Source: Clostridia bacterium (GTDB taxonomy: Bacteria; Bacillota; Clostridia; Oscillospirales; CAG-382). From it: a stretch of DNA of 25,663 nt. Shown here piece by piece: positions 6,561 through 12,868 of the stretch. Each line of letters opens with the position of its first letter. Position 1 is the first letter of the stretch. A program made the translations under genes and the position numbers. Below the pieces are notes generated by a model. That model saw only the letters and a program-made list of their open reading frames with translations, made no database searches and was not told the DNA's origin. Location: the NCBI GenBank assembly GCA_017560285.1, contig JAFYOG010000121.1, forward strand, positions 1 to 25,663. Direction: 5' to 3'.

Positions 6561-7367
6561 ATGATTACACGAGAAGTTATTGATATACACACCCATATTT
6601 GGCCGGATAAAATTGCCGTACGCGCCGCAGACAATATAGTTAACTATTATAGCCTGCCACGTCAGGGCGACGGCAGTATGCAGGGTATTTTTGACGGTGC
6701 AGAGGGGTTCGAGAACATACGGTTTGTTATTTCCTCTGCCACCCTTAAGCCCGATACCGAGCACGCTCAGGTGGGAAATAATTTTATAATTAACACCTCT
6801 AACGCCGACAGCAGGTTCATTCCTTTGTGCTCGTTCCACCCCGAAATGGGCTTTGATGCGGCGGTAGCCGAGCTTGAACGGGCGGCGGCTTTGGGAGCCA
6901 AGGGCGTTAAGATACATTCTGATTTCCAACGGTTTTACGTTGATGCGGAAAACGCTATGGAGATATACAAGGAATGCGCCAGACTTAATTTGCCCATACT
7001 GTTCCACGTTGGGGATAAAAACACCGATTTTTCTACCCCGAAAAGGGTTAGAGGTATTTTGGAAAAGCTTCCCGAATTGACGGTTATCGCCGCCCATATG
7101 TGCGGTTACAGCGTTTGGGACCAAGCGGTGGAATATCTTATTGGCGAAAACGTATATACCGACACAAGCGAGGCTTTGTTGGGTATGGACGGCAAGGGCT
7201 TATATAACCTTATAGAAAAGCACGGTGTGGAAAAGGTTATGTTCGGCAGCGATTACCCCCTTTGGAACACGAAATTTGCTTTCGAGCAGATGGAAGCCAT
7301 TGGGATGACCGAGGAAGAAAAAGAGCTTGTTTATTCCGCCAACGCGAAGAAAGTTTTTAATTTATAA
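6561..7367 (+). CDS. Metal-dependent amidohydrolase (Amidohydro_2-type TIM barrel)
   Basis: 268 residues, cytoplasmic. The metal-binding HxH is at H10/H12 (IDIHTHIW). Further conserved positions are H149 (LFHVG), H179 (VIAAHMCG) and the catalytic aspartate D231 in FGSDYPLWN. This set matches the amidohydrolase-2 family, which includes decarboxylases and lactone or amide hydrolases. The specific substrate cannot be told. The start has GAAGG 8-9 bases upstream. The gene sits 52 bp after the Asp-Cys gene on the same strand and is closed by a terminator, so it may form the tail of the efp transcription unit. Confidence 0.85.
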   Translation: MITREVIDIHTHIWPDKIAVRAADNIVNYYSLPRQGDGSMQGIFDGAEGFENIRFVISSATLKPDTEHAQVGNNFIINTSNADSRFIPLCSFHPEMGFDAAVAELERAAALGAKGVKIHSDFQRFYVDAENAMEIYKECARLNLPILFHVGDKNTDFSTPKRVRGILEKLPELTVIAAHMCGYSVWDQAVEYLIGENVYTDTSEALLGMDGKGLYNLIEKHGVEKVMFGSDYPLWNTKFAFEQMEAIGMTEEEKELVYSANAKKVFNL

Positions 7368-7371
7368 AAAT

Positions 7372-7412
7372 ATACCCTGCAACCAAAATGCGGCTTGCGG
7401 GGTATTATTTTA
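7372..7412 (+). terminator. Terminator after the amidohydrolase gene
   Basis: 11-bp stem ATACCCTGCAA / TTGCGGGGTAT (one G-T pair) followed by TATTTTAT. It separates the amidohydrolase from the lipoprotein genes. Confidence 0.7.
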
Positions 7413-7430
7413 TAGAAGGAGGTAATAGAT

Positions 7431-8489
7431 ATGAAAAAATTAGCTTTATTACTTGCATTATTGATTGCTTGCTTTACTCTTGCCGCTTGTGAAAGAAAAT
7501 GCCAATGTGTTACGGTTCCCACACCGGACGAAGGTTGCGGAGATGACACATCGGTTAACATTACCCCTACCCCCGATACAAGCGATGAGGGCGGCGCCGA
7601 TGTTAAACCAGAAGCTGACAGCGGAAAATGCGGTCATATTGATTTTAGGGCGACCCGTTATAACGAAACCCTGCGCGAGGTTGGCGGTGCCGAGATTATA
7701 CGGAATAACGATGAGCTTATGGGATTTTACAGCGAAAACCAATTTGCCATTCTTGATGCCTATGAGGAAGAATATTTTGATAACAAGGCTGTGATTTTTG
7801 CAACGGTTGCCGCAGGCAGCGGCAGTGCGATGCTTAATGTTAAAAGCCTGCGTACGGTTGATAACCGTTTACAGATTGCGGTTACATACAGAATGCCCGA
7901 ATGCGGTACCGACGATATGCAATATGCAACCTACGTTATAGAGGTAGCGAAGGAAGATATTTTGGATATCGATGACGTTGAGATTTTAATCGAATACACT
8001 TACACAAGCCAACTGTACGATTCTGTTGATACCTCTGCAGGAAAGGATTTTGAGCTTTACAGATACGACGGAAGCATAGCTCCCATTGAAGCAACGAATA
8101 TGTTTGAAGCCTGCGGTTGGATTGAAACCATATCCGACGAATACGAATTTGAGCAATTTAGAAGCAGATATGACGTATATATGGACTTTGTCGGTACACC
8201 TTCGTTTTTGAACGATTTTGCAGAACAAACCGACGAAAATTTCTTTGAAGAAAAGGCGATTATTGCCATTCCCTATTATCTTATCGACGTTAACGGCGGG
8301 GTTCATTCTGATTCTTATTTTAAGCTTGGCAATATAGTTGTTGACGATGACGGGGTTGCGTTGTATTTTTGGGAAGAAGAATACAGCGTAAAAAACAACG
8401 GCGTACAGCTTGCGGTTGTAGATAAAGAGGTTGTCGAAAAAAGAAATTTTGCCGTATTTTATGCTTATATGGAGCAGGAGCAATGTTAG
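7431..8489 (+). CDS. Lipoprotein of unknown function with two repeated modules
   Basis: 352 residues. The signal peptide MKKLALLLALLIACFTLAAC ends in a lipobox (LAAC, Cys20), so the protein should be anchored on the outer face of the membrane. A low-complexity Thr/Pro/Asp linker follows, to about residue 60. The mature part holds two modules of about 130-140 residues. Each has a region of charge, then an F-x-x-x-K-A-(I/V)-I strand motif (YFDNKAVIFATVAAGSGS near 115; FFEEKAIIAIPYY near 272), then beta strands. The same pattern recurs three times in the next gene. It loosely recalls PrcB-like beta domains, a weak guess. GAAGGAGG precedes the ATG. No strong promoter of its own was found. Confidence 0.8.
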   Translation: MKKLALLLALLIACFTLAACERKCQCVTVPTPDEGCGDDTSVNITPTPDTSDEGGADVKPEADSGKCGHIDFRATRYNETLREVGGAEIIRNNDELMGFYSENQFAILDAYEEEYFDNKAVIFATVAAGSGSAMLNVKSLRTVDNRLQIAVTYRMPECGTDDMQYATYVIEVAKEDILDIDDVEILIEYTYTSQLYDSVDTSAGKDFELYRYDGSIAPIEATNMFEACGWIETISDEYEFEQFRSRYDVYMDFVGTPSFLNDFAEQTDENFFEEKAIIAIPYYLIDVNGGVHSDSYFKLGNIVVDDDGVALYFWEEEYSVKNNGVQLAVVDKEVVEKRNFAVFYAYMEQEQC

Positions 8490-8500
8490 TAACTTCCCTC

Positions 8501-8529
8501 TTGCACATTATTAATAAATATGTTATAAT
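8501..8529 (+). promoter_or_regulatory. Promoter of the second modular lipoprotein
   Basis: TTGCAC (8501-8506), 17-bp spacer, TATAAT (8524-8529), about 38 bp before the start codon. The paralogue can therefore be expressed separately from the first lipoprotein. Confidence 0.7.
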
Positions 8530-8567
8530 TTAATTAGAGAAAAGTTCATAAGAAAGGAGTTTTTAGT

Positions 8568-10073
8568 ATGAAACGGCTTATAATGTTTATTATTACAGCG
8601 CTATTAATTCTTACGGGCTGTAACGGCTCGACGAAAAACAGCATCGACCCCGACGATAACAGCGTTATCGCGGCTACCGAGGACGAAAACGCAAATTCGG
8701 AAAAACCCGAAGAAAAAACCGACGTTAAACCCGAGATTAAACCTATTAAAAGCGGATATATTGATTTTGTCCCCACATATTATTACTACAAAACGGATGA
8801 TTTTGATTCAGTTGACGCACCCATACACGTTATAAAGAGCTACGAAGATTGGGAAGCATTTTTGACAGACAACGACGTTACAACTAAGTTGGAATACAAC
8901 GAGGACTTTTTTAAAGAAAAAGCCGCTATCATATTAATTCTTCCTGCCGGCAGCAGCAGTGTTACTTTTTGCCCGAAGAATGTTTATATAGATGAAAAGG
9001 GCTTGCTTACGGCTACTGCTACGATGTCCTACCCCGCTGGTCAGGATGCAGATTATCATCTGCGGCTTTTCACCTATGAGGTTAATAAAGAGGATATTGC
9101 ACAGATAAGCGGTGCGGAAATGGTTTTAGAACGCCTTTACGACGACTCTTATTACCCCGACGAGGGTATAATTCCCAACGAAATGTTAAAGCACACCGAA
9201 TTTAGCGGATACATTGCAAGCAACCCTCTATGGCCCTATATGACCCAACTTGGTTGGGTAGAGATAGCCAAAAGCGAATATGAATTAAAGCAGATTACCG
9301 ACAGATACGCATACAGCGGCGACGGCGAAAGCTTGCTTGATTATACTGCGAATTTAGACGAGAATTTCTTTGACGATACGGTGCTTGCTCTGTTATCCTT
9401 TAAATCAAGTTACAATAACACAGTTTTGGAATTGCAACGCACCGACGTAAGCGAAAACGGAATTGTGTTGCATATTTACAGGGACTATTCCAAGGCGACC
9501 GATTATGAATATACAGAAAACGTAATCGCTGTTGAGATTCCCAGAAGCGAATTCATAAAATCCTATAGGCTGACGGTTAAATTTAATATAACCGAATATG
9601 ATTACACACAAAAAGTGGGCGGTATTGATTATACTCCATACGTATTTAAAGCCTGCACCGACGGCAGACACGTAAACGCCGCACTTGACGACGTTAACTA
9701 TTTGTGGAATATACGATGCGTTATTTCCGCAGAGGATTGGCAAAAGCAGTTGGAAGAATTTTGCGGGGAATGCCCTGTTGACGACGAGTTTAAAGCTCTT
9801 TCGGAAACCTTTAACGAAGAATTCTTTAAGGAAAACGCAATTCTGTTCGTTCCTGTTCACGTAGATAAGGGCGAACGGGTTAAGATTAAGGACGTAAGGC
9901 GTGAAAATATACGCGGCTTTGGTGCTTTGATGCTTGATGTGAAAATCTACGACAGCGTTAAGCCTTCTTCGGATAAGGATAATGATATAGAATCGTATAT
10001 TGCAATGGCGGTTATTGATAAAACCGAAACCATGGGATATGATTGGTTGCTATGCGATTACGAAATTAAATAA
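8568..10073 (+). CDS. Lipoprotein of unknown function with three repeated modules, paralogue of the preceding gene
   Basis: 501 residues. The signal peptide ends in lipobox LTGC (Cys18), followed by an acidic linker to about residue 60. Three modules can be seen, each marked by (D/N)E-x-FF-x-(E/D)-x-A/V: YNEDFFKEKAAIILILPAG near 105, LDENFFDDTVLALLSF near 265 and FNEEFFKENAILFVPVHVD near 420. Each is preceded by a short helix (YEDWEAFL, SEYELKQI, AEDWQKQL) and followed by beta strands; the first two end in ...EVNKEDIAQISGAEMVL-like segments. The upstream gene has two such modules, so module number varies between paralogues. I recognise no enzyme motif. A surface binding or structural role is a guess. 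Confidence 0.8.
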   Translation: MKRLIMFIITALLILTGCNGSTKNSIDPDDNSVIAATEDENANSEKPEEKTDVKPEIKPIKSGYIDFVPTYYYYKTDDFDSVDAPIHVIKSYEDWEAFLTDNDVTTKLEYNEDFFKEKAAIILILPAGSSSVTFCPKNVYIDEKGLLTATATMSYPAGQDADYHLRLFTYEVNKEDIAQISGAEMVLERLYDDSYYPDEGIIPNEMLKHTEFSGYIASNPLWPYMTQLGWVEIAKSEYELKQITDRYAYSGDGESLLDYTANLDENFFDDTVLALLSFKSSYNNTVLELQRTDVSENGIVLHIYRDYSKATDYEYTENVIAVEIPRSEFIKSYRLTVKFNITEYDYTQKVGGIDYTPYVFKACTDGRHVNAALDDVNYLWNIRCVISAEDWQKQLEEFCGECPVDDEFKALSETFNEEFFKENAILFVPVHVDKGERVKIKDVRRENIRGFGALMLDVKIYDSVKPSSDKDNDIESYIAMAVIDKTETMGYDWLLCDYEIK

Positions 10074-10084
10074 GAACAAAACAA

Positions 10085-10109
10085 AAAAGCCACGCTTTGC
10101 GTGGCTTTT
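10085..10109. terminator. Bidirectional terminator between the lipoprotein gene and rpsU
   Basis: Perfect 11-bp stem AAAAGCCACGC / GCGTGGCTTTT with a TTT loop. T tracts follow on both strands (TTTTGTTTTT on plus; TTTTTTGTTTTG on minus). It serves both convergent genes. Confidence 0.9.
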
Positions 10110-10141
10110 GTTTTTGTTGTGTAAACAAAACAGCAGATAAC

Positions 10142-10318
10142 TTATCTGAACTTACGCTTACGAGCCGCTTCGGACTTCTTCTTGCGCTTTACGCTGGGCT
10201 TTTCGTAATGTTCTCTCTTACGAATTTCAGCAGGAACGCCGCTGCGAAGATAAGATCTCTTGAATCTGCGGAGAGCGCTGTCGATAGTTTCGTTCTCCTT
10301 AACTCTTACTTCTGCCAT
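10142..10318 (-). CDS. rpsU: 30S ribosomal protein S21
   Basis: 58-residue basic protein of the small subunit, needed for pairing of mRNA with the anti-Shine-Dalgarno end of 16S rRNA. The translation starts MAEVRVKENETIDSALRRFK and ends in the lysine/arginine-rich tail RKKKSEAARKRKFR, both typical of bS21. AGGGAGGG lies upstream of the ATG. It has its own promoter and shares a bidirectional terminator. It lies downstream of rplT on the same strand, separated by a 131-bp AT-rich gap without a GC-rich terminator, so some read-through from the infC operon is possible. Confidence 0.97.
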   Translation of the reverse strand: MAEVRVKENETIDSALRRFKRSYLRSGVPAEIRKREHYEKPSVKRKKKSEAARKRKFR

Positions 10319-10372
10319 TTTTGTAACCCTCCCTTACAATCGGTTTCCGAGGAAATCGCATCTATTGGGGAC

Positions 10373-10401
10373 ATTATATCAAAGTTTTCGACATAAGTCA
10401 A
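10373..10401 (-). promoter_or_regulatory. Promoter of rpsU
   Basis: Minus strand: -35 TTGACT (10401-10396), 17-bp spacer, -10 TATAAT (10378-10373), giving a leader of about 50 nt. The rest of the rplT-rpsU gap is AT-rich with nothing else recognised. Confidence 0.8.
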
Positions 10402-10449
10402 CAAAAGAATTAAAAATCCGTTAATATTTTAAACCTTAAATATTATTAA

Positions 10450-10803
10450 TTAAAGAGCCTTTTTTGCGGTTTCAACGAGCTGTGCGAATGCAGCTTTATC
10501 GTTGATAGCAAGTTCAGAGAGCATCTTACGGTTAAGTTCGATACCGCTCTTCTTTAGGCCGTACATAAAGCGGGAGTAGTTGATACCTTCGATCTTGCAC
10601 TGTGCAGAGATACGGGTAATCCAGAGAGAACGGAAGTCTCTCTTCTTCATTTTTCTGCCGGCGAAAGCGTAGTTGCCGCTCTTAAGAACAGCCTGCTTTG
10701 CCATCTTAAAGTGTTTGCTCTTTGCACCCCAATAACCCTTGGCGAGCTTAAGCATTTTATTTCTTCTTTTTCTGGTCGCGAGAGCGCCTTTAATTCTTGC
10801 CAT
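10450..10803 (-). CDS. rplT: 50S ribosomal protein L20
   Basis: 117 residues, full length. The very basic N-terminal tail MARIKGALATRKRRNKMLKL and the core GRKMKKRDFRSLWITRI are hallmarks of bL20. L20 is needed early in 50S assembly. In Bacillota and E. coli it also represses its own operon by binding leader RNA that mimics its 23S rRNA site. It is the third gene of infC-rpmI-rplT, 17 bp after rpmI. GGAGG lies about 10 bases before the start. Confidence 0.98.
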   Translation of the reverse strand: MARIKGALATRKRRNKMLKLAKGYWGAKSKHFKMAKQAVLKSGNYAFAGRKMKKRDFRSLWITRISAQCKIEGINYSRFMYGLKKSGIELNRKMLSELAINDKAAFAQLVETAKKAL

Positions 10804-10820
10804 GTTCTATTAACCTCCGA

Positions 10821-11018
10821 TTATTTGTAGGGGATCATTCTCTTGAGATCGTCGTAGCGTGCGGTGCTTACGTAGGAAGCCTTTCTGAGGGCTCTCTTTG
10901 TCTTGCTGGGTTTAAGGCCGGTCTTGTGGCGTTTGCCGGGACGAGCCATTTTGATCTTGCCGGTTGCGGTCAAGGAGAAACGCTTCGCAGAAGCCTTGTG
11001 TGTCTTAATTTTTCCCAT
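10821..11018 (-). CDS. rpmI: 50S ribosomal protein L35
   Basis: 65-residue basic protein with the bL35 signature (MGKIKTHKASAKRFSLTATGK, then HKTGLKPSKTKRALRK). It is a full-length structural protein of the large subunit. It lies between infC (18 bp upstream) and rplT in the conserved operon and has an AAAGGA ribosome binding site. Confidence 0.98.
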   Translation of the reverse strand: MGKIKTHKASAKRFSLTATGKIKMARPGKRHKTGLKPSKTKRALRKASYVSTARYDDLKRMIPYK

Positions 11019-11036
11019 TTTAATAATTCCTTTCGG

Positions 11037-11558
11037 TTATTTTGTCTTTTTAGGGGCGAGTATCATCGTCATATTTCTTCCGTCGAGAACAGGTTTCTTT
11101 TCGATAACAGCGGCTTCTTCGCAGCCTTCTGCAAACCTATCCAACAGTTGTGCACCAAGCTCGGTATGTGCCATTTCTCTGCCGAAAAACTTTACTATTA
11201 CCTTTACCTTGTTGCCTTGGGCGAGGAACTTAAGTGTGTGGTTTAGCTTTGTGTTGAAATCGTGGGTGTCGATACGGCACTTTAACTGAATTTCCTTAAG
11301 CTCGATAACCTGACGTTTTTTGCGCTGTTCCTTTTCGCGCTTTTCTTTTTCGAAGCGGTATTTGCCGTAATCCATTATTTTGCATACGGGGGGAACAGAA
11401 TCGGGTGATATTTCAACCAAATCCAGTTCAGCTTCGTTGGAAAGACGGATAGCGTCTGCTATCTTCATTACGCCAAGCTGTTTGCCGTCCGCACCGATAA
11501 CGCGGACTTCGTTTGCTTTAATTTCCTCATTAATTAAGGAAGAATTCTTAGCGGCGAT
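11037..11558 (-). CDS. infC: Translation initiation factor IF-3, probable AUC start
   Basis: IF-3 binds the 30S subunit, keeps subunits apart and rejects non-canonical start codons. The mature sequence runs from AAKNSSLINEEIKANEVRVI (N-domain) through ISPDSVPPVCKIMDYGKYRFE and the linker KEKREKEQRKKRQ to the C-domain ending in ILAPKKTK. The nearest in-frame ATG would add 29 residues unlike IF-3, encoded by the leader terminators themselves. A strong GGAGG lies 9 bases before an in-frame ATC at 11558-11556; starting there gives 173 residues, the family norm. infC genes of many bacteria use AUU or similar rare starts, which lets IF-3 limit its own synthesis. AUC fits this logic, although the exact start is an inference. 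First gene of infC-rpmI-rplT. Confidence 0.93.
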   Translation of the reverse strand: MAAKNSSLINEEIKANEVRVIGADGKQLGVMKIADAIRLSNEAELDLVEISPDSVPPVCKIMDYGKYRFEKEKREKEQRKKRQVIELKEIQLKCRIDTHDFNTKLNHTLKFLAQGNKVKVIVKFFGREMAHTELGAQLLDRFAEGCEEAAVIEKKPVLDGRNMTMILAPKKTK

Positions 11559-11730
11559 GAGAAGCCACCTCCAAAACAAGTTTAGTTGATTTTGACAAAA
11601 AATAAAGCAAAGCAGACAACCCGCTTTGCACAGCCAAAAAACCAAATGGCATAGTTACACCATTTGAAATATATTGACCGAGCATGGCTTATTGCCGCAG
11701 GGTGAGAGCATAGCTCTACTTCTTTGTGCC
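11559..11730 (-). promoter_or_regulatory. infC operon leader with tandem attenuator hairpins (L20-leader-like)
   Basis: The 5' leader is about 170 nt. In order on the minus strand it has: a short hairpin AGAGC / GCTCT (11717-11705) followed by CACCCTGCGGC; a 7-bp hairpin CAAATGG / CCATTTG (11666-11643) followed by GTTTTTT; and a 7-bp hairpin GCAAAGC / GCTTTGC (11629-11607) followed by TTTATTTTTT. Two hairpin/U-tract units before the infC ribosome binding site indicate transcription attenuation. By position this would be the L20-responsive leader of Bacillota; I cannot check it against that covariance model. Confidence 0.65.
11607..11629 (-). terminator. Second attenuator terminator before infC
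   Basis: Stem GCAAAGC / GCTTTGC with a 9-nt loop followed by TTTATTTTTTG on the minus strand, about 40 bp before the infC ribosome binding site. Confidence 0.7.
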
Positions 11731-11735
11731 AAAGT

Positions 11736-11764
11736 ATATTACCATATATTTACGGTGTTGTCAA
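11736..11764 (-). promoter_or_regulatory. Promoter of the infC operon
   Basis: Minus strand: TTGACA (11764-11759), 17-bp spacer, TAATAT (11741-11736). Its -35 box is only 6 bp from the -35 box of the divergent amidase promoter, so the two promoters share one short region. Confidence 0.85.
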
Positions 11765-11770
11765 GGGGTT

Positions 11771-11800
11771 TTGGCAAAAAATATTTTAAATTCATATACT
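11771..11800 (+). promoter_or_regulatory. Promoter of the amidase gene
   Basis: TTGGCA (11771-11776), 18-bp spacer, TATACT (11795-11800), giving a leader of about 17 nt before the ATG at 11824. Confidence 0.6.
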
Positions 11801-11823
11801 GCTGTTGAAGGGAGAGGTTATTT

Positions 11824-12567
11824 ATGCCTATGCTGTTTTTAAGTCCGTCGACACAGGAATACAACATATATTACGACGGCAGCGGAAGTGAAGAATATTA
11901 TATGAACCTTATTGCCGATTATATGGAGCCCTACCTTACCGCCAGCGGTATTACCTTTACGCGGAACAACCCCGAAGGGTCGGTGGGCGATTCGGTTAGG
12001 CTTTCTAACGCGGGGGATTACGCTTTGCATCTTGCGCTGCATTCCAACGCATCGGGCAGTGCTAACTACGGCAGACAAACCGGCAGCGACGTTTATTATT
12101 ACCCCACCAGCGTTAACGGCAAGCGGGCGGCGGATATTTTTGTTACGAACCTAAAACGCATTTACCCCGACCCTAACAAGGTGCGTGCCTTGCCCACCAC
12201 ACGGCTTTACGAGCTGAACAACACCCGCGCGCCAAGCATTTTGGTAGAGCTTGCCTACCACGATAACCAAAGCGATGCGGAATGGATTAAAAGCAATTTG
12301 CAGTTGATTGCGGAAAACCTTGCTCAATCGGTGGCGGATTATTTTGGGTTACCCCTTGTTAAGCCGAATTCCGACCGATACGGAACGGTGGTTACCGAGG
12401 GCGGCAGGCTTAATATTAGAGAACAGCCTAATTTAGAAGCCAGAATTTTAGGGCAGATACCAAACGGCGCCACCGTTAAGATTAACGGGCAGACGGGTGC
12501 TTGGTATATGGTTAGCTATAACGGTATTAACGGTTACAGCTACGGGCAATATATTAAAATAAAATAG
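11824..12567 (+). CDS. N-acetylmuramoyl-L-alanine amidase (Amidase_3-type) with C-terminal SH3 domain
   Basis: Predicted to cut the bond between N-acetylmuramic acid and the stem peptide of peptidoglycan. 247 residues. The amidase part (1-178) has E23/E24 (GSEEYYMN), H73 (HLALHSNAS) and E142/H146 (LVELAYHDN), positions that fit the zinc and catalytic residues of Amidase_3. The classic first zinc motif (DPGHGG) is not present; LSPSTQ stands in its place. I recognise this as the pattern of a clostridial subfamily. Residues 188-245 form a bacterial SH3 domain (GRLNIREQPN...GYSYGQYIKI), a usual wall-binding module. No signal peptide or membrane segment is visible. The start has GGAGAGG 6 bases upstream. 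The gene is divergent from infC and convergent with htrA. Confidence 0.88.
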   Translation: MPMLFLSPSTQEYNIYYDGSGSEEYYMNLIADYMEPYLTASGITFTRNNPEGSVGDSVRLSNAGDYALHLALHSNASGSANYGRQTGSDVYYYPTSVNGKRAADIFVTNLKRIYPDPNKVRALPTTRLYELNNTRAPSILVELAYHDNQSDAEWIKSNLQLIAENLAQSVADYFGLPLVKPNSDRYGTVVTEGGRLNIREQPNLEARILGQIPNGATVKINGQTGAWYMVSYNGINGYSYGQYIKIK

Positions 12568-12866
12568 AAAACAGGCTGTGCGAAAAGCACAGCCTCGGTT
12601 TGCAGACAAAGTCTGCAAACTGAACCTGACCAAGAGAAACGAAGTTATTTTTAAAGAAAAACGAGCGTAGACGTAGTAGCCTACGGCAGTCGAAGTTTTT
12701 CTTTAAAACCCTTGAAAATACAATTAAAATTAAAATTCCTTATATAAAAAAGCAATCGAGCTCCAATTTAAAAATGAAGCTCGATTTTTATTAAATTTCC
12801 TTTCAAGGGTGTAAAGAACGAGTTTGTCTTCGGTCTGAGGCTGTGCGAAAAGCACAGCCTTTGTTT
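12568..12866. repeat. Palindrome cluster between convergent amidase and htrA genes
   Basis: A 299-bp gap made largely of inverted repeats. (1) and (6): two identical 23-bp hairpins, AGGCTGTGC gaaaa GCACAGCCT, at 12573-12595 and 12838-12860. (2): GTTTGCAGAC / GTCTGCAAAC, 12598-12620. (3): TTTAAAGAAAAAC / GTTTTTCTTTAAA (13 bp), 12650-12707, with an inner CGTAG / CTACG. (4): ACCCTTGAAA / TTTCAAGGGT, 12708-12810, enclosing (5): AATCGAGCT / AGCTCGATT, 12754-12786, followed by TTTTTATT. T tracts of the outer copies point outwards, so each convergent transcript may pass the near copy and stop at the far one. No open reading frame of note lies inside. Confidence 0.85.
12754..12793 (+). terminator. 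Terminator-like hairpin for the amidase transcript
   Basis: 9-bp stem AATCGAGCT / AGCTCGATT with a 15-nt loop followed by TTTTATTAAA on the plus strand, 190 bp past the amidase stop codon. Confidence 0.5.
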
Positions 12867-12868
12867 TT
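12838..12868 (+). terminator. Terminator hairpin at the far end of the palindrome cluster
   Basis: 9-bp stem AGGCTGTGC / GCACAGCCT with a GAAAA loop and TTGTTTTTA on the plus strand, ending at the stop codon of the convergent htrA gene. Its twin at 12573-12595 has the T tract on the minus strand (GTTTTCTATTTT) and would stop the htrA transcript. Confidence 0.65.

Noticed and set aside
11559..11645. Upstream ATG start for infC adding 29 residues
   Set aside because: The extension is translated leader and terminator sequence, has no ribosome binding site and is unlike IF-3.
12568..12866. Insertion sequence or integron attC-like site
   Set aside because: No transposase or integrase is present, no target-site duplication could be recognised, and the hairpins are better explained as terminators and palindromic repeats.
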